From: Sphagnum magellanicum
Lineage: Eukaryota > Streptophyta > Sphagnopsida > Sphagnales > Sphagnaceae
Direction: 5' to 3'
Assembly: GCA_021904315.1 (NCBI GenBank)
Contig: CM038923.1
Coordinates: forward strand, 15,010,038 to 15,074,037
DNA: 64,000 nt
In this document: piece after piece, positions 36,632 to 46,762 of the stretch
How positions within the stretch are numbered: position 1 is the stretch's first letter
Layout of the letters: each line of letters begins with the position of its first letter
Program-made: the position numbers and the translations under genes
Notes under the pieces: generated by a model
Told to the model about the DNA's origin: nothing
The model's input: the letters and a program-made list of their open reading frames with translations, nothing else
Database searches by the model: none

Positions 36632-37806
36632 ATGGGTAAGAAAAGAAGACTCAGGAAAAGCGGTGGTGGTGAGCTGGAGGTCAATATGCAAGATGTTGCA
36701 TCAGATGAGGTGATTCTTCCAAGTGTTGCTGTGGCAGATGTGATGATTCTTTTGCCATATGTTGCTGGAGGAGATGAGGGAGTTGTTGAGTCACATGTTG
36801 CTACATTAGATGCAACAATTATTCAGCAAAATGTTGCATCAGATGAAGCAACTAGTGAACAAGATGTTGCATCAGATGAAGAAATTGGTGAGCAAAATGA
36901 TGCTTTATCACAATTGAAACATAAAAATAGCATTGGTATAGATTGTTTTAGAATTTGTAGACATCAGATTAAATACAGATTAAGAAAATTGTACAAGTTT
37001 CTTGAAGTTTAATTATATCCGCACCTTCCATCATTTGTTGGAAGGTGCGGGATTTTTTTTGTCAAATTTTTTTTATGCAATACCTGAAAACAATTCATGT
37101 TTATAGGAGTAGTATGTGATTGTGTGATTTTATGATTTGTAATATCTACATTCTGATTTTTTATCTTTCTTTTTTTGGCTTAGGTCCGGAAGTTGAATCT
37201 GATCAGGCAGCTCAGCCACTTGCACTTCTTTGTCCACCGAATTTGGCTCGGAAGGACAAGGAATGGACGCATGTTGGGTCCAAATGGAAGTGCAAAGTTG
37301 GCAATTGCACTGTTGCATATTGTGCGAAATGGCTGTTGACTAAACACTTGAAGGAGGTGCATGGTTTGGTGGCTGAAAAGTCCAAACCTGGGAGGCCTTC
37401 AACTGCTGCAGGAGGTCTTCGACATCAGGACCATGCCAAGATGAATGCTCACATCTTGGGAAATGCGATGGCTGTGCAGAGGCGGAACGATCAAAAGGTG
37501 GCTAGTCGCGCTCGTGCCAAAACACAACGCGAATGGGAAAACTTGGTAGCTGTTGCAAAACAGTGTCCACCATTCCCAAAACCAAGTTTGGTGAAATTAG
37601 CTTCAGAGCAACTTTTGAAAGTGTTGGGGCTTACTGCTTGGGGTGTGGGCAGTGTGCCTCGAGATGCAGCATCGCGAATGGAGAAAGATGAAAACTTACA
37701 AGGGATTATTCGATCCATCCGTTGTGCATATGCACGGCAACTCAAGACGGCATGGGATGCCAAATATTGGGATCGAGAGTCCAATAAAACAAGTCGGAGA
37801 AAATAA
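36632..37806 (+). CDS. C2H2 zinc-finger protein, unknown role, reading to an in-frame TAA
   Basis: Coding exons are 36,617(Met 36,632)-36,887 and 37,184-37,806 or beyond; the donor GTGAGC at 36,888 and the acceptor after 37,183 join in phase, giving ...SDEEIGPEVESDQ. The start MGKKRRLRK resembles a nuclear localisation signal. Acidic repeats with a VASDEAT/VASDEEI theme follow. The second exon has one C2H2 finger, C-KVGN-C, twelve residues, H-LKEV-H (C-x4-C-x12-H-x4-H), then EKSKPGRPSTAAGG (AT-hook-like GRP) and a basic, Ala/Gln/Arg-rich helical region with a conserved-looking LTAWGVGSVPRDAASRME. The function is not recognised; DNA binding is inferred. The frame ends at TAA 37,804-37,806, but coding-like sequence continues in phase beyond it (next entry), so this may be a young pseudogene or a truncated form. 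An upstream non-coding exon ending at 35,796 is likely. Confidence 0.6.
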
Positions 37807-38096
37807 TTGGCAACTGTTTTGGATTTTCATGAATCTAGAATGATTCATGGAAGGTAAGAAACAATCATAAGCAATGTTTATTGTTTTTTTATTGCATTTC
37901 ATCCAAGGTGTGTTAGGGTTTAACTTGGTGGTTTTTGGGTGTTTATAGGGTTCAGGGCCAAACACAGGAAGAGTTTGTGGCAACTGCAGTTCAAGTGGAA
38001 ATGCAACGTCGGCATTTATACACTGCTCGTCATGTAACAAAGGCTGCAAATGCAGCTGCTGCGTACCGAGCTAAACACGGGATTGTAGATTACTAA
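37807..38096 (+). pseudogene. In-phase continuation of the zinc-finger gene after the TAA, with intron and final exon
   Basis: Past the TAA the same frame reads LATVLDFHESRMIHG to a good donor (AAG/GTAAGA, exon end 37,853). The intron ends in TTTATAG at 37,948, and exon 37,949-38,096 continues without phase change: QGQTQEEFVATAVQVEMQRR, then HLYTARHVTKAANAAAAYRA, ending at TAA 38,094-38,096. Preserved phase, splice sites and a clean final exon show that this was one coding sequence interrupted by a single nonsense codon. Confidence 0.6.
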
Positions 38097-38518
38097 ACAC
38101 TGATATGGGTTAGGGTTTAGGGTTATACAATTAGTTAGGTTTTATAACCCTTTTACTTTTTGGACTACCCAATTTTGAATTTTGATCCTTTGATATGTTA
38201 TAGAGAACCAACGTTTTTTTTTCATTGGGTTATTTATTAATTTTTCATACACCCATTTTTGTACATCTTTTACCAATATAATAGTATCTTCTATTCACAT
38301 TTGTTTTATGGTATATGGTTAAACATATGTCTTCTTTGTCATAATTTTTTTAGTACTTGAGATGTAAAAATCAAACCAAAGATCAAAATGAACATTGTGC
38401 AATACTTACATCTAATATAATAGCACTCACATCACTTGAAGAGTTTCAAAACAATATACACATTTTAAACATATAAAATACCTACATCATTTTCTATTAT
38501 AAATCCCATAAGGAGATT

Positions 38519-38905
38519 TTCAAATATGCAATACCCACATATACGTCCTAAAATAGTCACAGGCATATTACATTCAGTGCAATACCCGCATCTAAGTCCC
38601 ATAATAGCCGTTGCAATTGTTGGCATCCCTTGCAATACCCACATCTAAGTCCCATAATAGCTGTTGGTATTTTTGGCATCTCTTGCAATACCCGCATATG
38701 GGCCACCCATAGTTATTGACATTTGTCATTCGTTGCAATACCCGCATATGGGTCCATGGTTTTCGTTGGGTTTTTTAACATTTCTTGCAATACCCGCATA
38801 TAGTTTCCATAATAGCCACTGGTTTTTTTTTGTGTCTCTTGCAATACCCGCATATAGGTCCCATAATAGTTGCTGGTTTTTTTCATTCTTTGCAAAACTT
38901 ACATT
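38519..38905. repeat. 52-bp minisatellite with TGCAATACCCGCATATGGG core
   Basis: TGCAATACC cores (a weaker TGCAAAACTT in the last unit) begin at 38,527, 38,578, 38,631, 38,684, 38,734, 38,786, 38,840 and 38,891, a spacing of 50-54 bp. Between them lie CATATGGGTCCCATAATAG and a T-rich GCTGGTTTTT segment. Confidence 0.92.
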
Positions 38906-38999
38906 TTGTCATAAAATTAATTTAGAATAATAATTAATCTAGGTATATAAAAAGACATATTTTGGGTATCCATAGCACTTATATGTTATTTTGAAATGA

Positions 39000-41900
39000 C
39001 ATTACATGCGAGTTTTGCATTCAGGGTTTAGGGTTTAGGGTTAGGTTTTCACATAAGGTTTGCTTCTTACCTTTGTGTGATAACTCCAACCTAATTTTCC
39101 TAATCTCTTTGAAGAAAATATATAATAAGATTGTATTAGGTCCCATATGTTTAAACCCAAAAAATTTCCCCCCAATTGAATATAAAATATTTTTGATAGT
39201 ACATGAATTATCAACAAATTTTGACATATAATTAAATAATTAATAGACCATTATTTCAGATAATTTAAATGATTAATTATCAAGAATTAGATAATCATTT
39301 ATTTATTTGGAATAATTAACTATTCATTTGGCTTAACTTCATTTATTTGGATAATAAAAAGTTGGATCTAAAAATCAGATTAACTTTATTTGATTGATTA
39401 ACTTTAATATATTTTTAGTTTAATAAGTGATTAAAATCACTATTTAAGATAACTATTCCATGTTATAGATTGCATGTTCAGCTTTTTCATGAAAAATTCA
39501 TACACCAAAATAAGTTTGATCACAATTGCCATTATACTATTTGTTCCACAAACAATACAATTTTTTTTCAAATTCATGAAATAAAATAAGAATCATGGTA
39601 CTCCTAATCAACAACCCCAACCTCACACCTTTGTTAACATATTATTTTGAAATTAATTAATTATTTTAGAATGACCCAAAATGTAGATATTACATTTAGG
39701 GCAGGATCTTCATTTAAAGAAGCTTAAACCCCACAACCGTATTTTTATAGTGGCCCAAAATGCAGGTATTGCATGTAGGGTAGGATCTTCACTTAAAGAG
39801 GGCTTAAACCCCCCATGCGTACTTTCGAGGTGACCCAAAATGCAGGTATTGCATTTAGGGTTCATTTTATATCATTATTTATATTTTAAGTGTTATGAAT
39901 AACAATATATTTGGACCAATATTTAAACCAATATTATACATCATGAAAAATAAAGTTTACATAAGGACTTGTGTTATATATGTATAAAATATAAAATATT
40001 TTTGACCCACTATATGAATATATTAACCAAGAAATTTTTTACTATATATCAAAGAAATATAAATAAAAATTTCAATTAAACATAGGATTAATATATGGGA
40101 GAGATCATTTTTATTATTATGTGAAATAGAAAAGAAGAAAGTAAATAATTACGTGCTTTGAATTTTTTTTAAACATAATTTAAAATCTTGTTAAATTAAA
40201 GACTTTATAGTTATGTTTTTAATATGAATATACAACTTTAAAAAGGAAAAAAATATGAACATCTTTGAAAAATATTTAAGCTTGAACTTTTTATTTTTTG
40301 ATCTTGACAAACTCCGTATTACATTTAGGGTTGGGTTTTCATATAAGGTTTGTTTTTTACCTTTGTGTGATAAATATTTATGATAATTAATGAATTATCA
40401 CAAAATTTGTCATATAATTAAATAATTAATAGACCATTATTTCAGATAATTTAGATGATTAATTATCAAGAATCATATAATCATTTATTTATTTAAAATA
40501 ATTAACTAATCATTTGGCTTAAATTTATTTACTTGAAAATAAAAAGTTGGATTTAATTAGTTAATTAATTTGATATTTGATTGATTAACTTTAGTTTTTT
40601 ATTTATTTAATAAGTTATTGAAATCACTATTTAAGATAATTATTCCATGTTATAGATTGCAAGTTCAACTTTTTCATGAAAAGTTTTTACACCAAAATAA
40701 GCTTGATCACAATTGTCATTATATTATTTGTTCCACAAACAATAGAACCTCTTTTAAAATTCATGAAAAAAAATAAGAATCATGGATTCCTAATCAACAA
40801 CCTCAACCTCCATACACACTTTTGTTAACATATGATTTTGAAATTAACTAATTATTTTAAAGTGACCCAAAATGCAGGTATTGCATTTAGGGTAGGATCT
40901 TCATATAAAAAACCCTAAACCCACATGCGTACTTTCGGAGTGACCCCAAATGCAAGTATTGCATTTAGGGTGGGATCTTCATATAAAGAACCCTAAACCC
41001 CACATGCGTACTTTCGGAGTGACCCCAAATGCAGGTATTGCATTTAGGGTGGGATCTTCATATAAAGAACCCTAAACCCCACATGCGTACTTTCGGAGTG
41101 ACCCTAAATGCAGGTATTACATTTAGGGTAAGATCTTCATATAAAGAAAGCTTAAACCCTACATGCGTCCTTTCGGAGTGACCCAAAGTGCAGGTATTGC
41201 ATTTAGGGTTGGGTTATTTCAAAGTGACTTTGCATATGCATATTGTGTTTAGGGCTAGGTCTTCACTTAAGGGTATCCAAACCATTTAGATGGGTTTTTT
41301 TGAAACGTGGGTATTACATTTAAGTTTGTTTTTTCATTTCAACTTGAAATACCCAAACTTATACTTACCTTTACCAACTAGAATTTTGGGGTTTCGTTGC
41401 AATACCTACATCTGTACTTACTTTTACCAATTGGAATTTTGGGGCATAATTTCAATACTTGCACTTATACTTACTTTTACCAAACCCTAACAAAAAAAAA
41501 TCTTAATGATATATGCCCTAAACCTAAAAAATTATACAAGCTATACAAATCATATAATGCAAAATAAAATAATTTAAAAGAACATAGGAAAAAATTTAAA
41601 AACCAAAATTCAAAGGTTTTAAACTATAAATATTTATTAAGTGAAAGAAAATACGTTAATCTTTAAAAATAATCAAATAAATTTCATATAAAACCAAAAG
41701 AAAAGATATGTGTTTTATCTTTGTGTGATCCTTCCAACCTAATTTTTCCACTCTTTTTGAAGAAGATATAAAATGCAATTATATTACTTCACATATGTGT
41801 AAACCCTAAAATTTTCCCCCCAAATTTAGCCTACTCTAGATTAATTACTATACATTTGTGAAAAACTTATTAATTAATTTGTGTATCAACCCTAAACCTA

Positions 41901-42275
41901 AAAATTTCCCCCCAAATTTAGCTTATTTTAAATTAATTACTATACATTTATGAAAAACTTATCAATTAATTTATGTGTCTCAACCCTAAACCTAATGGTT
42001 AAGTTAGTAGGGTATGTAATTAATAGAGTAGCTAGGTTAGTAGGGTAGGTGGTTAGTACAGTAGCTTGGTTAGCAGTGTGACCCAAAATGCAAGTATTGC
42101 ATTTAGGGTATGATCTTCGTATAAAGATGTTTAAACCTCACATGCGTATTTTCGAAATGGCCCAAAATGCAAGTATTGCATTTAGGGTAAGATCTTTGTA
42201 TAAAGAAAGCTTGAACCCCACATGCGTACTTTCGAAATGGCCCAAAATGCAGGTATTGCATTTAGGGTAAGGTTT
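39000..42275. repeat. Higher-order satellite: AT-rich module plus 79-bp units with TGCAGGTATTGCATTTAGGG
   Basis: The 79-bp unit (AGTGACCCAAAATGCAGG, TATTGCATTTAGGG, GATCTTCATATAAAG, ACATGCGTACTTTCGG) is clearest at 40,861-41,213, with starts at 40,861, 40,939, 41,018, 41,097 and 41,177. Shorter blocks lie at 39,669-39,862 and 42,078-42,270. Between blocks an AT-rich module recurs: TTACCTTTGTGTGATAA near 39,069 and 40,358, TAATTAAATAATTAATAGACC near 39,229 and 40,416, and a weaker third copy from about 41,710. TTTAGGG telomere-type motifs sit inside every 79-bp unit, and a short (TTTAGGG)n run is at 39,025-39,042. Confidence 0.88.
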
Positions 42276-42296
42276 TTAGAGGGTATGTAATTAATA

Positions 42297-42441
42297 GGGT
42301 AGCTAGGTTAGTAGGGTAGGTGGTGAGTACAGTAGCTAGGTTAGTAGGGTAGGTGATGAGTACAGTAGCTAGGTTAATAGGGTAGGTGGTAAGTACAGTA
42401 GCTAGGTTAGTAGGGTAGGTGGTGAGTGCAGTAGCTAGGTA
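42297..42441. repeat. 33-bp minisatellite, about 4.4 copies
   Basis: AGCTAGGTTAGTAGGGTAGG begins at 42,301, 42,334, 42,367, 42,400 and 42,433, exactly 33 bp apart. A degenerate pair lies upstream at about 42,028-42,075. Confidence 0.95.
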
Positions 42442-42597
42442 GAAAAGTGAACAGGGTAGTTATGTGTGAGGTCAGGTCCAGGGAAAAACGAGCAGGAACC
42501 AAAAAAAAAAAAAAGTACAATGGTCAGCAGCAAAAAGAAATGGACTGTCATGAACCCCATCCGGCGCCAAATGAAAAAACGCAACCCATCCAGTGGA

Positions 42598-42645
42598 CAG
42601 AACGGCCAACTGGTGCATTGGTGGCTGTTAATTCACTCTGGCCGT
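42598..42645 (-). repeat. Dispersed core repeat, copy C (inverted)
   Basis: On the minus strand it reads AGAGTGAATTAACAGCCACC then AATGCACCAGTTGG, matching copy A at 35,406 over about 35 bases. A 14-A run (42,500-42,513, poly-T on the minus strand) lies further on in the same relative direction as in copies A and D. Confidence 0.65.
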
Positions 42646-42929
42646 CTTTATGTAAACCCCAAACCCACATGACCCTATCCTCAAATGTGTTAAGATTAGG
42701 GTTTTGAGAGGCGAACCTTAGATGGCAGCCTATGGATGCTAAGGTGGCAGCCTACCATGTTAGCTAAATAGTAGGATGATAAGTAGCTACCTAAAAAGTA
42801 GATAGGCAGCCTATGTTGGGGAGGCCTATAAACTGGGACACTGGATGACTAGGGTAAAGACTGGAGGTACCAGTGTGGGTACTCCAGTAAAAACACCTTG
42901 AACCAGTGTTGGGTGGTTCTTTACTTTTA

Positions 42930-43330
42930 TGAAAAAACTCTGGTTCTGAAAAATAAATTAAAAAACAATTCCAGTTCCGCACAAATCAGGAATCTGGTTT
43001 GAGTGCAAATTTTCAAAAAAATAAATCCAATTCCGGTTCTAGTTCCAATCAGATTCTGGTTTAGGTCCCATTCTGAGTAACCCACACTGGAAACTGATGG
43101 TTAACTACTAATTAACCTCCAATTAGCCCCGGTTCTAGTTTATTTATTTATTTATTTATTTATAAATAATTTTAGATGGCTCTGATTCTGATTCCATACA
43201 TACATAGGACGGAGAACCTGGTTCCACATCCAGTTCTTAAACAGATCTAGTTTTCAATTCCGGTTCCAAAAATCAGGCCCGGTTCCAGTTTGGCTTTCAT
43301 TAACCGGAACCAGAACAAGCGGTTCGAGGC
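42930..43330. repeat. Degenerate GGTTCCGGTTCTAGTTCC-type simple repeat
   Basis: Many copies of CCGGTTC, AGTTCCGG and TCTGGTT in both frames, broken by a (TTTA)n run at 43,139-43,164. A similar short patch (CGGTTCCCCGTTCGGTTCC) lies at 63,043. No coding sense. Confidence 0.6.
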
Positions 43331-43484
43331 CGCCCAACCAGGTAACCAATTGCCCAAACGCTGGTTTCAAGCCGGGTTACTATTTTGGCCAACTCGGTGG
43401 GTATCTGGGGTTGGTAGTACCCGTATAGAGAACCGGGTAGACAAAGTTCCCTGGTGCGCTGATAAACCCGCGCAACAACCCTGG

Positions 43485-43495
43485 AAACCCTAAAC
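43485..43495 (+). promoter_or_regulatory. Telo-box upstream of COQ9
   Basis: AAACCCTAAAC lies about 240 bp upstream of the COQ9 start codon. AAACCCTAA telo-boxes near transcription starts are typical of plant genes for growth-linked and mitochondrial functions. Position fits; use is inferred. Confidence 0.5.
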
Positions 43496-43576
43496 GACAC
43501 AGAGGTCCCTCCGTCGGACACTCTCTACTCCGTTTCACTCGACGCACGCCCCGCTGCGTCTCGAGAGATCTGTCTG

Positions 43577-43605
43577 GCGTGTGTGTGTGCGCGCGCGCGC
43601 ATGCA
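43577..43605. other. Alternating purine-pyrimidine tract (Z-DNA-prone)
   Basis: About 29 strictly alternating bases, mostly (GT)n then (GC)n, stand out in this AT-rich window and lie 130-160 bp upstream of the COQ9 start codon, probably in the promoter or 5'UTR. Confidence 0.7.
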
Positions 43606-43735
43606 AATCTAATGACTTAGGTTGTGTGCTTCGTTGAGGTTTTCTGGGCAAAGATTGTGGTGCAGTATCTCATCAGTAGTAGTGCAGGGTAGAAGTGAGT
43701 GTCCCTACTACTCTCTGCAAAAATTAGGATACACG

Positions 43736-46700
43736 ATGAGGCGAGGAGGGGCGGTGGCAAGGATCCTACTACTACGACATGTCTCCTGTGCGCCTTCTCC
43801 GTCTGTGCAACAAATGCCACAACATTTTCTGCAGTCGTCTACGGCTCGGCCTGCATCTCTTACCTTCACGCGATGGATCCATACCTACGCAGCTTTGAGG
43901 AGTCAAGGCGGCGGGGACGGTGGTGGTGGTGGTGCGTTGTCTGCCCTCCTTTTCTTCCTTTCTCTTCTGCTTCCCTCTCAAATTATGCTTGTTTTTGTCT
44001 TGTTCGCTTCTCATGCCCTCTTCTCTTCTCTTCTCTCTGGGGATTTGCTGGTTGGTTTTGAGTATCGTCATTCCTTGATGAACTGTTTTGCCTTAGATCA
44101 CAATTTTTTTTTTTCCTGATCTCAATTGTCCGCGAGTACTTGTCCGATATGCTTTTCTTTTTTTGTGTTAGAAGGTCTATTGTGAGTTTTTTGCAAGGCG
44201 TGATCAAAATAATTGGAGGTTTCTGAGAAAAGGACGCATGTGAAATATGTGTAAAAGCTACTACAACATCTCTGCAATACGAATGTGCAGATCATGATTT
44301 TGTGGCAACTCTTTTGGCTGGTGCAATATGAAACAATGAGGAAAGAGTTTATCTATAAGAAGATTCCATGCTGCATTGGAGATGAATCTGGCATAGTCTG
44401 AACCAGTCCATCCAAAGGAACCAGACTGTAGAGGATACTCTGAGTTGGTACACTGCAGAATGAGGGATCCCAGATTGCCCCAGAAAGATGTACCATAAAA
44501 TTAAGTTCAGAATACCTAGTATAATTGACCAGGGTAATAAGAAGATTGCATGAAAAATACACAGGAATTTTTACCCTAAATCTTTGACAAAGGAACACAA
44601 GCAATCACAGAATATGCAATCTGTCTGGCCATGTTCAGAATTGAACTAATCAATTGAAATTCAAGCCTTTCAAGCCCTCTACACTAGGTCTACAAGTGCA
44701 AGGATAGGGGAGAGCTACAGCTTGCTTGAGAGGATATGTATGAGATTTCAGAGAATACTCCAAAGCAACACTTTGAAGTTAATCTGACAATGAGTGTGGT
44801 CAGTCATAACCTTATCAGTATTGCTCACAAAGTGTCAGATCATCATCTTCATCATGAAGATTGCTGACAAGCTGTCATGACACCCCTCCCCCTGACTGCA
44901 TCAGCTCCTGAGCAGGTGTGCAGATAAATATACATTAATCTGTGCAAAATCTCAGGCTAACCAAACAGAACAGAGCAACAGGCCTTCCTTGCACTGAATT
45001 GTTGTGGTATTCACAGAAGGGGGGTTTGGCCCATTGCAGGATGGAATAACAAACAGAGTAGGCAGTGATGAATTCCTACCTGTCTGTTCCCCCTCTCTTC
45101 TCTTGCTTTCATTTTGTCTCCCAGCTGAAACAGTTAGGTGTTCTGGAGGTTGGAGTCTCTTCAATGTTGAATTACAGAACAGTGAAATCCATTCATTCTG
45201 GGGTCTGAGTTTGAGATTCATACATGATTGCATCCCCCACTGTGTCTTGTATGCTGCAGTAAAGATTGATGGCTTTGGTTTCATCTGTCTGTTTCATGCA
45301 GGAACTACAACTGCAAAGAGCGAGGAGAAACCTAGCCATGGAGATGCCAAGAGTGCTCACGAGGAGGAGATTGTGGATGAAAAGACTCTGGTGCTTCGTG
45401 CAGCAATGGCACATGTGGTACAGATGCTTGTCACATTGCTCTGAACAAGAATATTAAGATGAGGAATGAATGCATTAGGGGGCTGCTGTCTGTTTTGGCA
45501 TACTCAGGCTGGAAATGGAGGTTCCAGGTTTGCTTGAAATGGTTGGTTTTGAAGTTGTAAATGATGTTCACAAGAAGGGAGCTCGAGGGAGGGTGCAGCG
45601 CAGGTTGGGTTGGATGGAAGCTGCACTGGTGGCAGGTGCAAGAGATGTGGGACTGTCACCATCTATTGTGGGAAGCTTCCAACGTAAAGATGCTGCATTG
45701 GTTGAGGTGAAACGGTGTTTCTGTAGACATTTAATTGCTCTCCAATGCTCTCTAATGTGCCTCTGGCTTTTGTGACTGGATTTTGTGACAAGTTTTCCCT
45801 GTCTGACAAACCTTGTGCAGTTTTTTATGGATGATTGCAACCACAAGTTGCAAGAGCAGCTTGAGGGCAAAGAGAAGGAGTTGTCCAATATGCTTCTTGC
45901 TGACCGTATTGCCTCGATTGTGCGTATGCGATTAGAAATGAATGTTCCAGTTATAACAAAGTGGGCTTCAGCCCTTAGCATCCAGGTCACCACATGCTCA
46001 ACTCCTGTTTCCCCTTTTCTTCCTGCCTCTTATTTTGCTGCAAAAAATGTGAACTCACATTTGTGCTCGTATCTCAGCTTACAATGCCTGCCAAATCTGA
46101 CATGCATATATTTCTTGCAGGCAAATCCTTTGAATGCAGCAACAGCATTGAAGCAGAGGGCACTATTGGTAGATGATATTTGGCATGCAGCAGGTGATCG
46201 TTCATCAGACATGGATTGGTATACAAAGCGTGCACTGTTAGGGGCAGTCTATATGACAGCAGAGCTCTACATGCTTACAGACTTCACTCCAGGTTGTGGA
46301 ACCTTAAACTCCAATAGCATCTGCAGCTAGTTCTAGAATTCTTTCCTCTGTACCCTGTTTGCAGATTGCAAAACCCTATATGTAACTTTCAAAAGTATTG
46401 GAATTGTAGTTGTGCATGTTGCTCACTATCTTACTTTGAGATTATATCTGCTGAAATGACCAGGATATCGTGACACATGGACATTCTTGGAGGGGCGGAT
46501 CAAGGATGCTGTTAATGCCCGCAAGACTGGCCAAGAGGTGATTTGCCAATGCTCTCTTTACCTTCTGTGCAAGCAGTGATTTTATGGAGAAAAATTCTTT
46601 CCAGAAATACATTTTGTGCATACCTGTGTGATGAATACCCACTAATGCAAGAATGAATGTGGGGTGATTCAGGCTGTCCATTTGGCACAAGCTGTGAGCC

Positions 46701-46762
46701 AAGGTCTGAGCAACTCCCTTGCATCATTTTTCAACAAACAATCTACTTCTTCTAAGTCTTGA
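43736..46762 (+). CDS. COQ9: COQ9 ubiquinone biosynthesis protein, mitochondrial; seven coding exons
   Basis: Exons 43,736-43,931, 45,302-45,417, 45,599-45,706, 45,821-45,985, 46,121-46,292, 46,464-46,537 and 46,673-46,762 join in phase with GT-AG introns to give 306 residues. COQ9 is a TetR-fold lipid-binding protein of the inner mitochondrial membrane that presents ubiquinone intermediates to the CoQ enzyme complex. The start MRRGGAVARILLLRHVS is Arg-rich and lacks acids, as a mitochondrial presequence should be. The body has RLGWMEAALVAGARDVGLSP, SIVGSFQRKDAALVE, RMRLEMNVPVITKWASALSI, LLVDDIWHAAGDRSSDMDWY and TDFTPGYRDTWTFL, the COQ9 signature order. The first donor lies in a (GGT)5 run, where five donors keep phase; 43,932 (GTGCGT) fits best. 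The last exon (ending SSKS) is less conserved, and an alternative end is listed separately. No disabling mutation seen. Confidence 0.93.

Noticed and set aside
38519..38905. CRISPR-like reading of the 52-bp array
   Set aside because: Repeats are degenerate and the spacers are also repeated; it is a eukaryotic minisatellite.
42447..42707. Two overlapping open frames near copy C of the dispersed repeat
   Set aside because: They arise from a poly-A run and the repeat core; no coding bias.
43622..44119. 165-codon open frame reading through the COQ9 exon 1 donor
   Set aside because: Only its middle (from 43,736 to about 43,931) is COQ9 coding; the rest is 5'UTR and intron.
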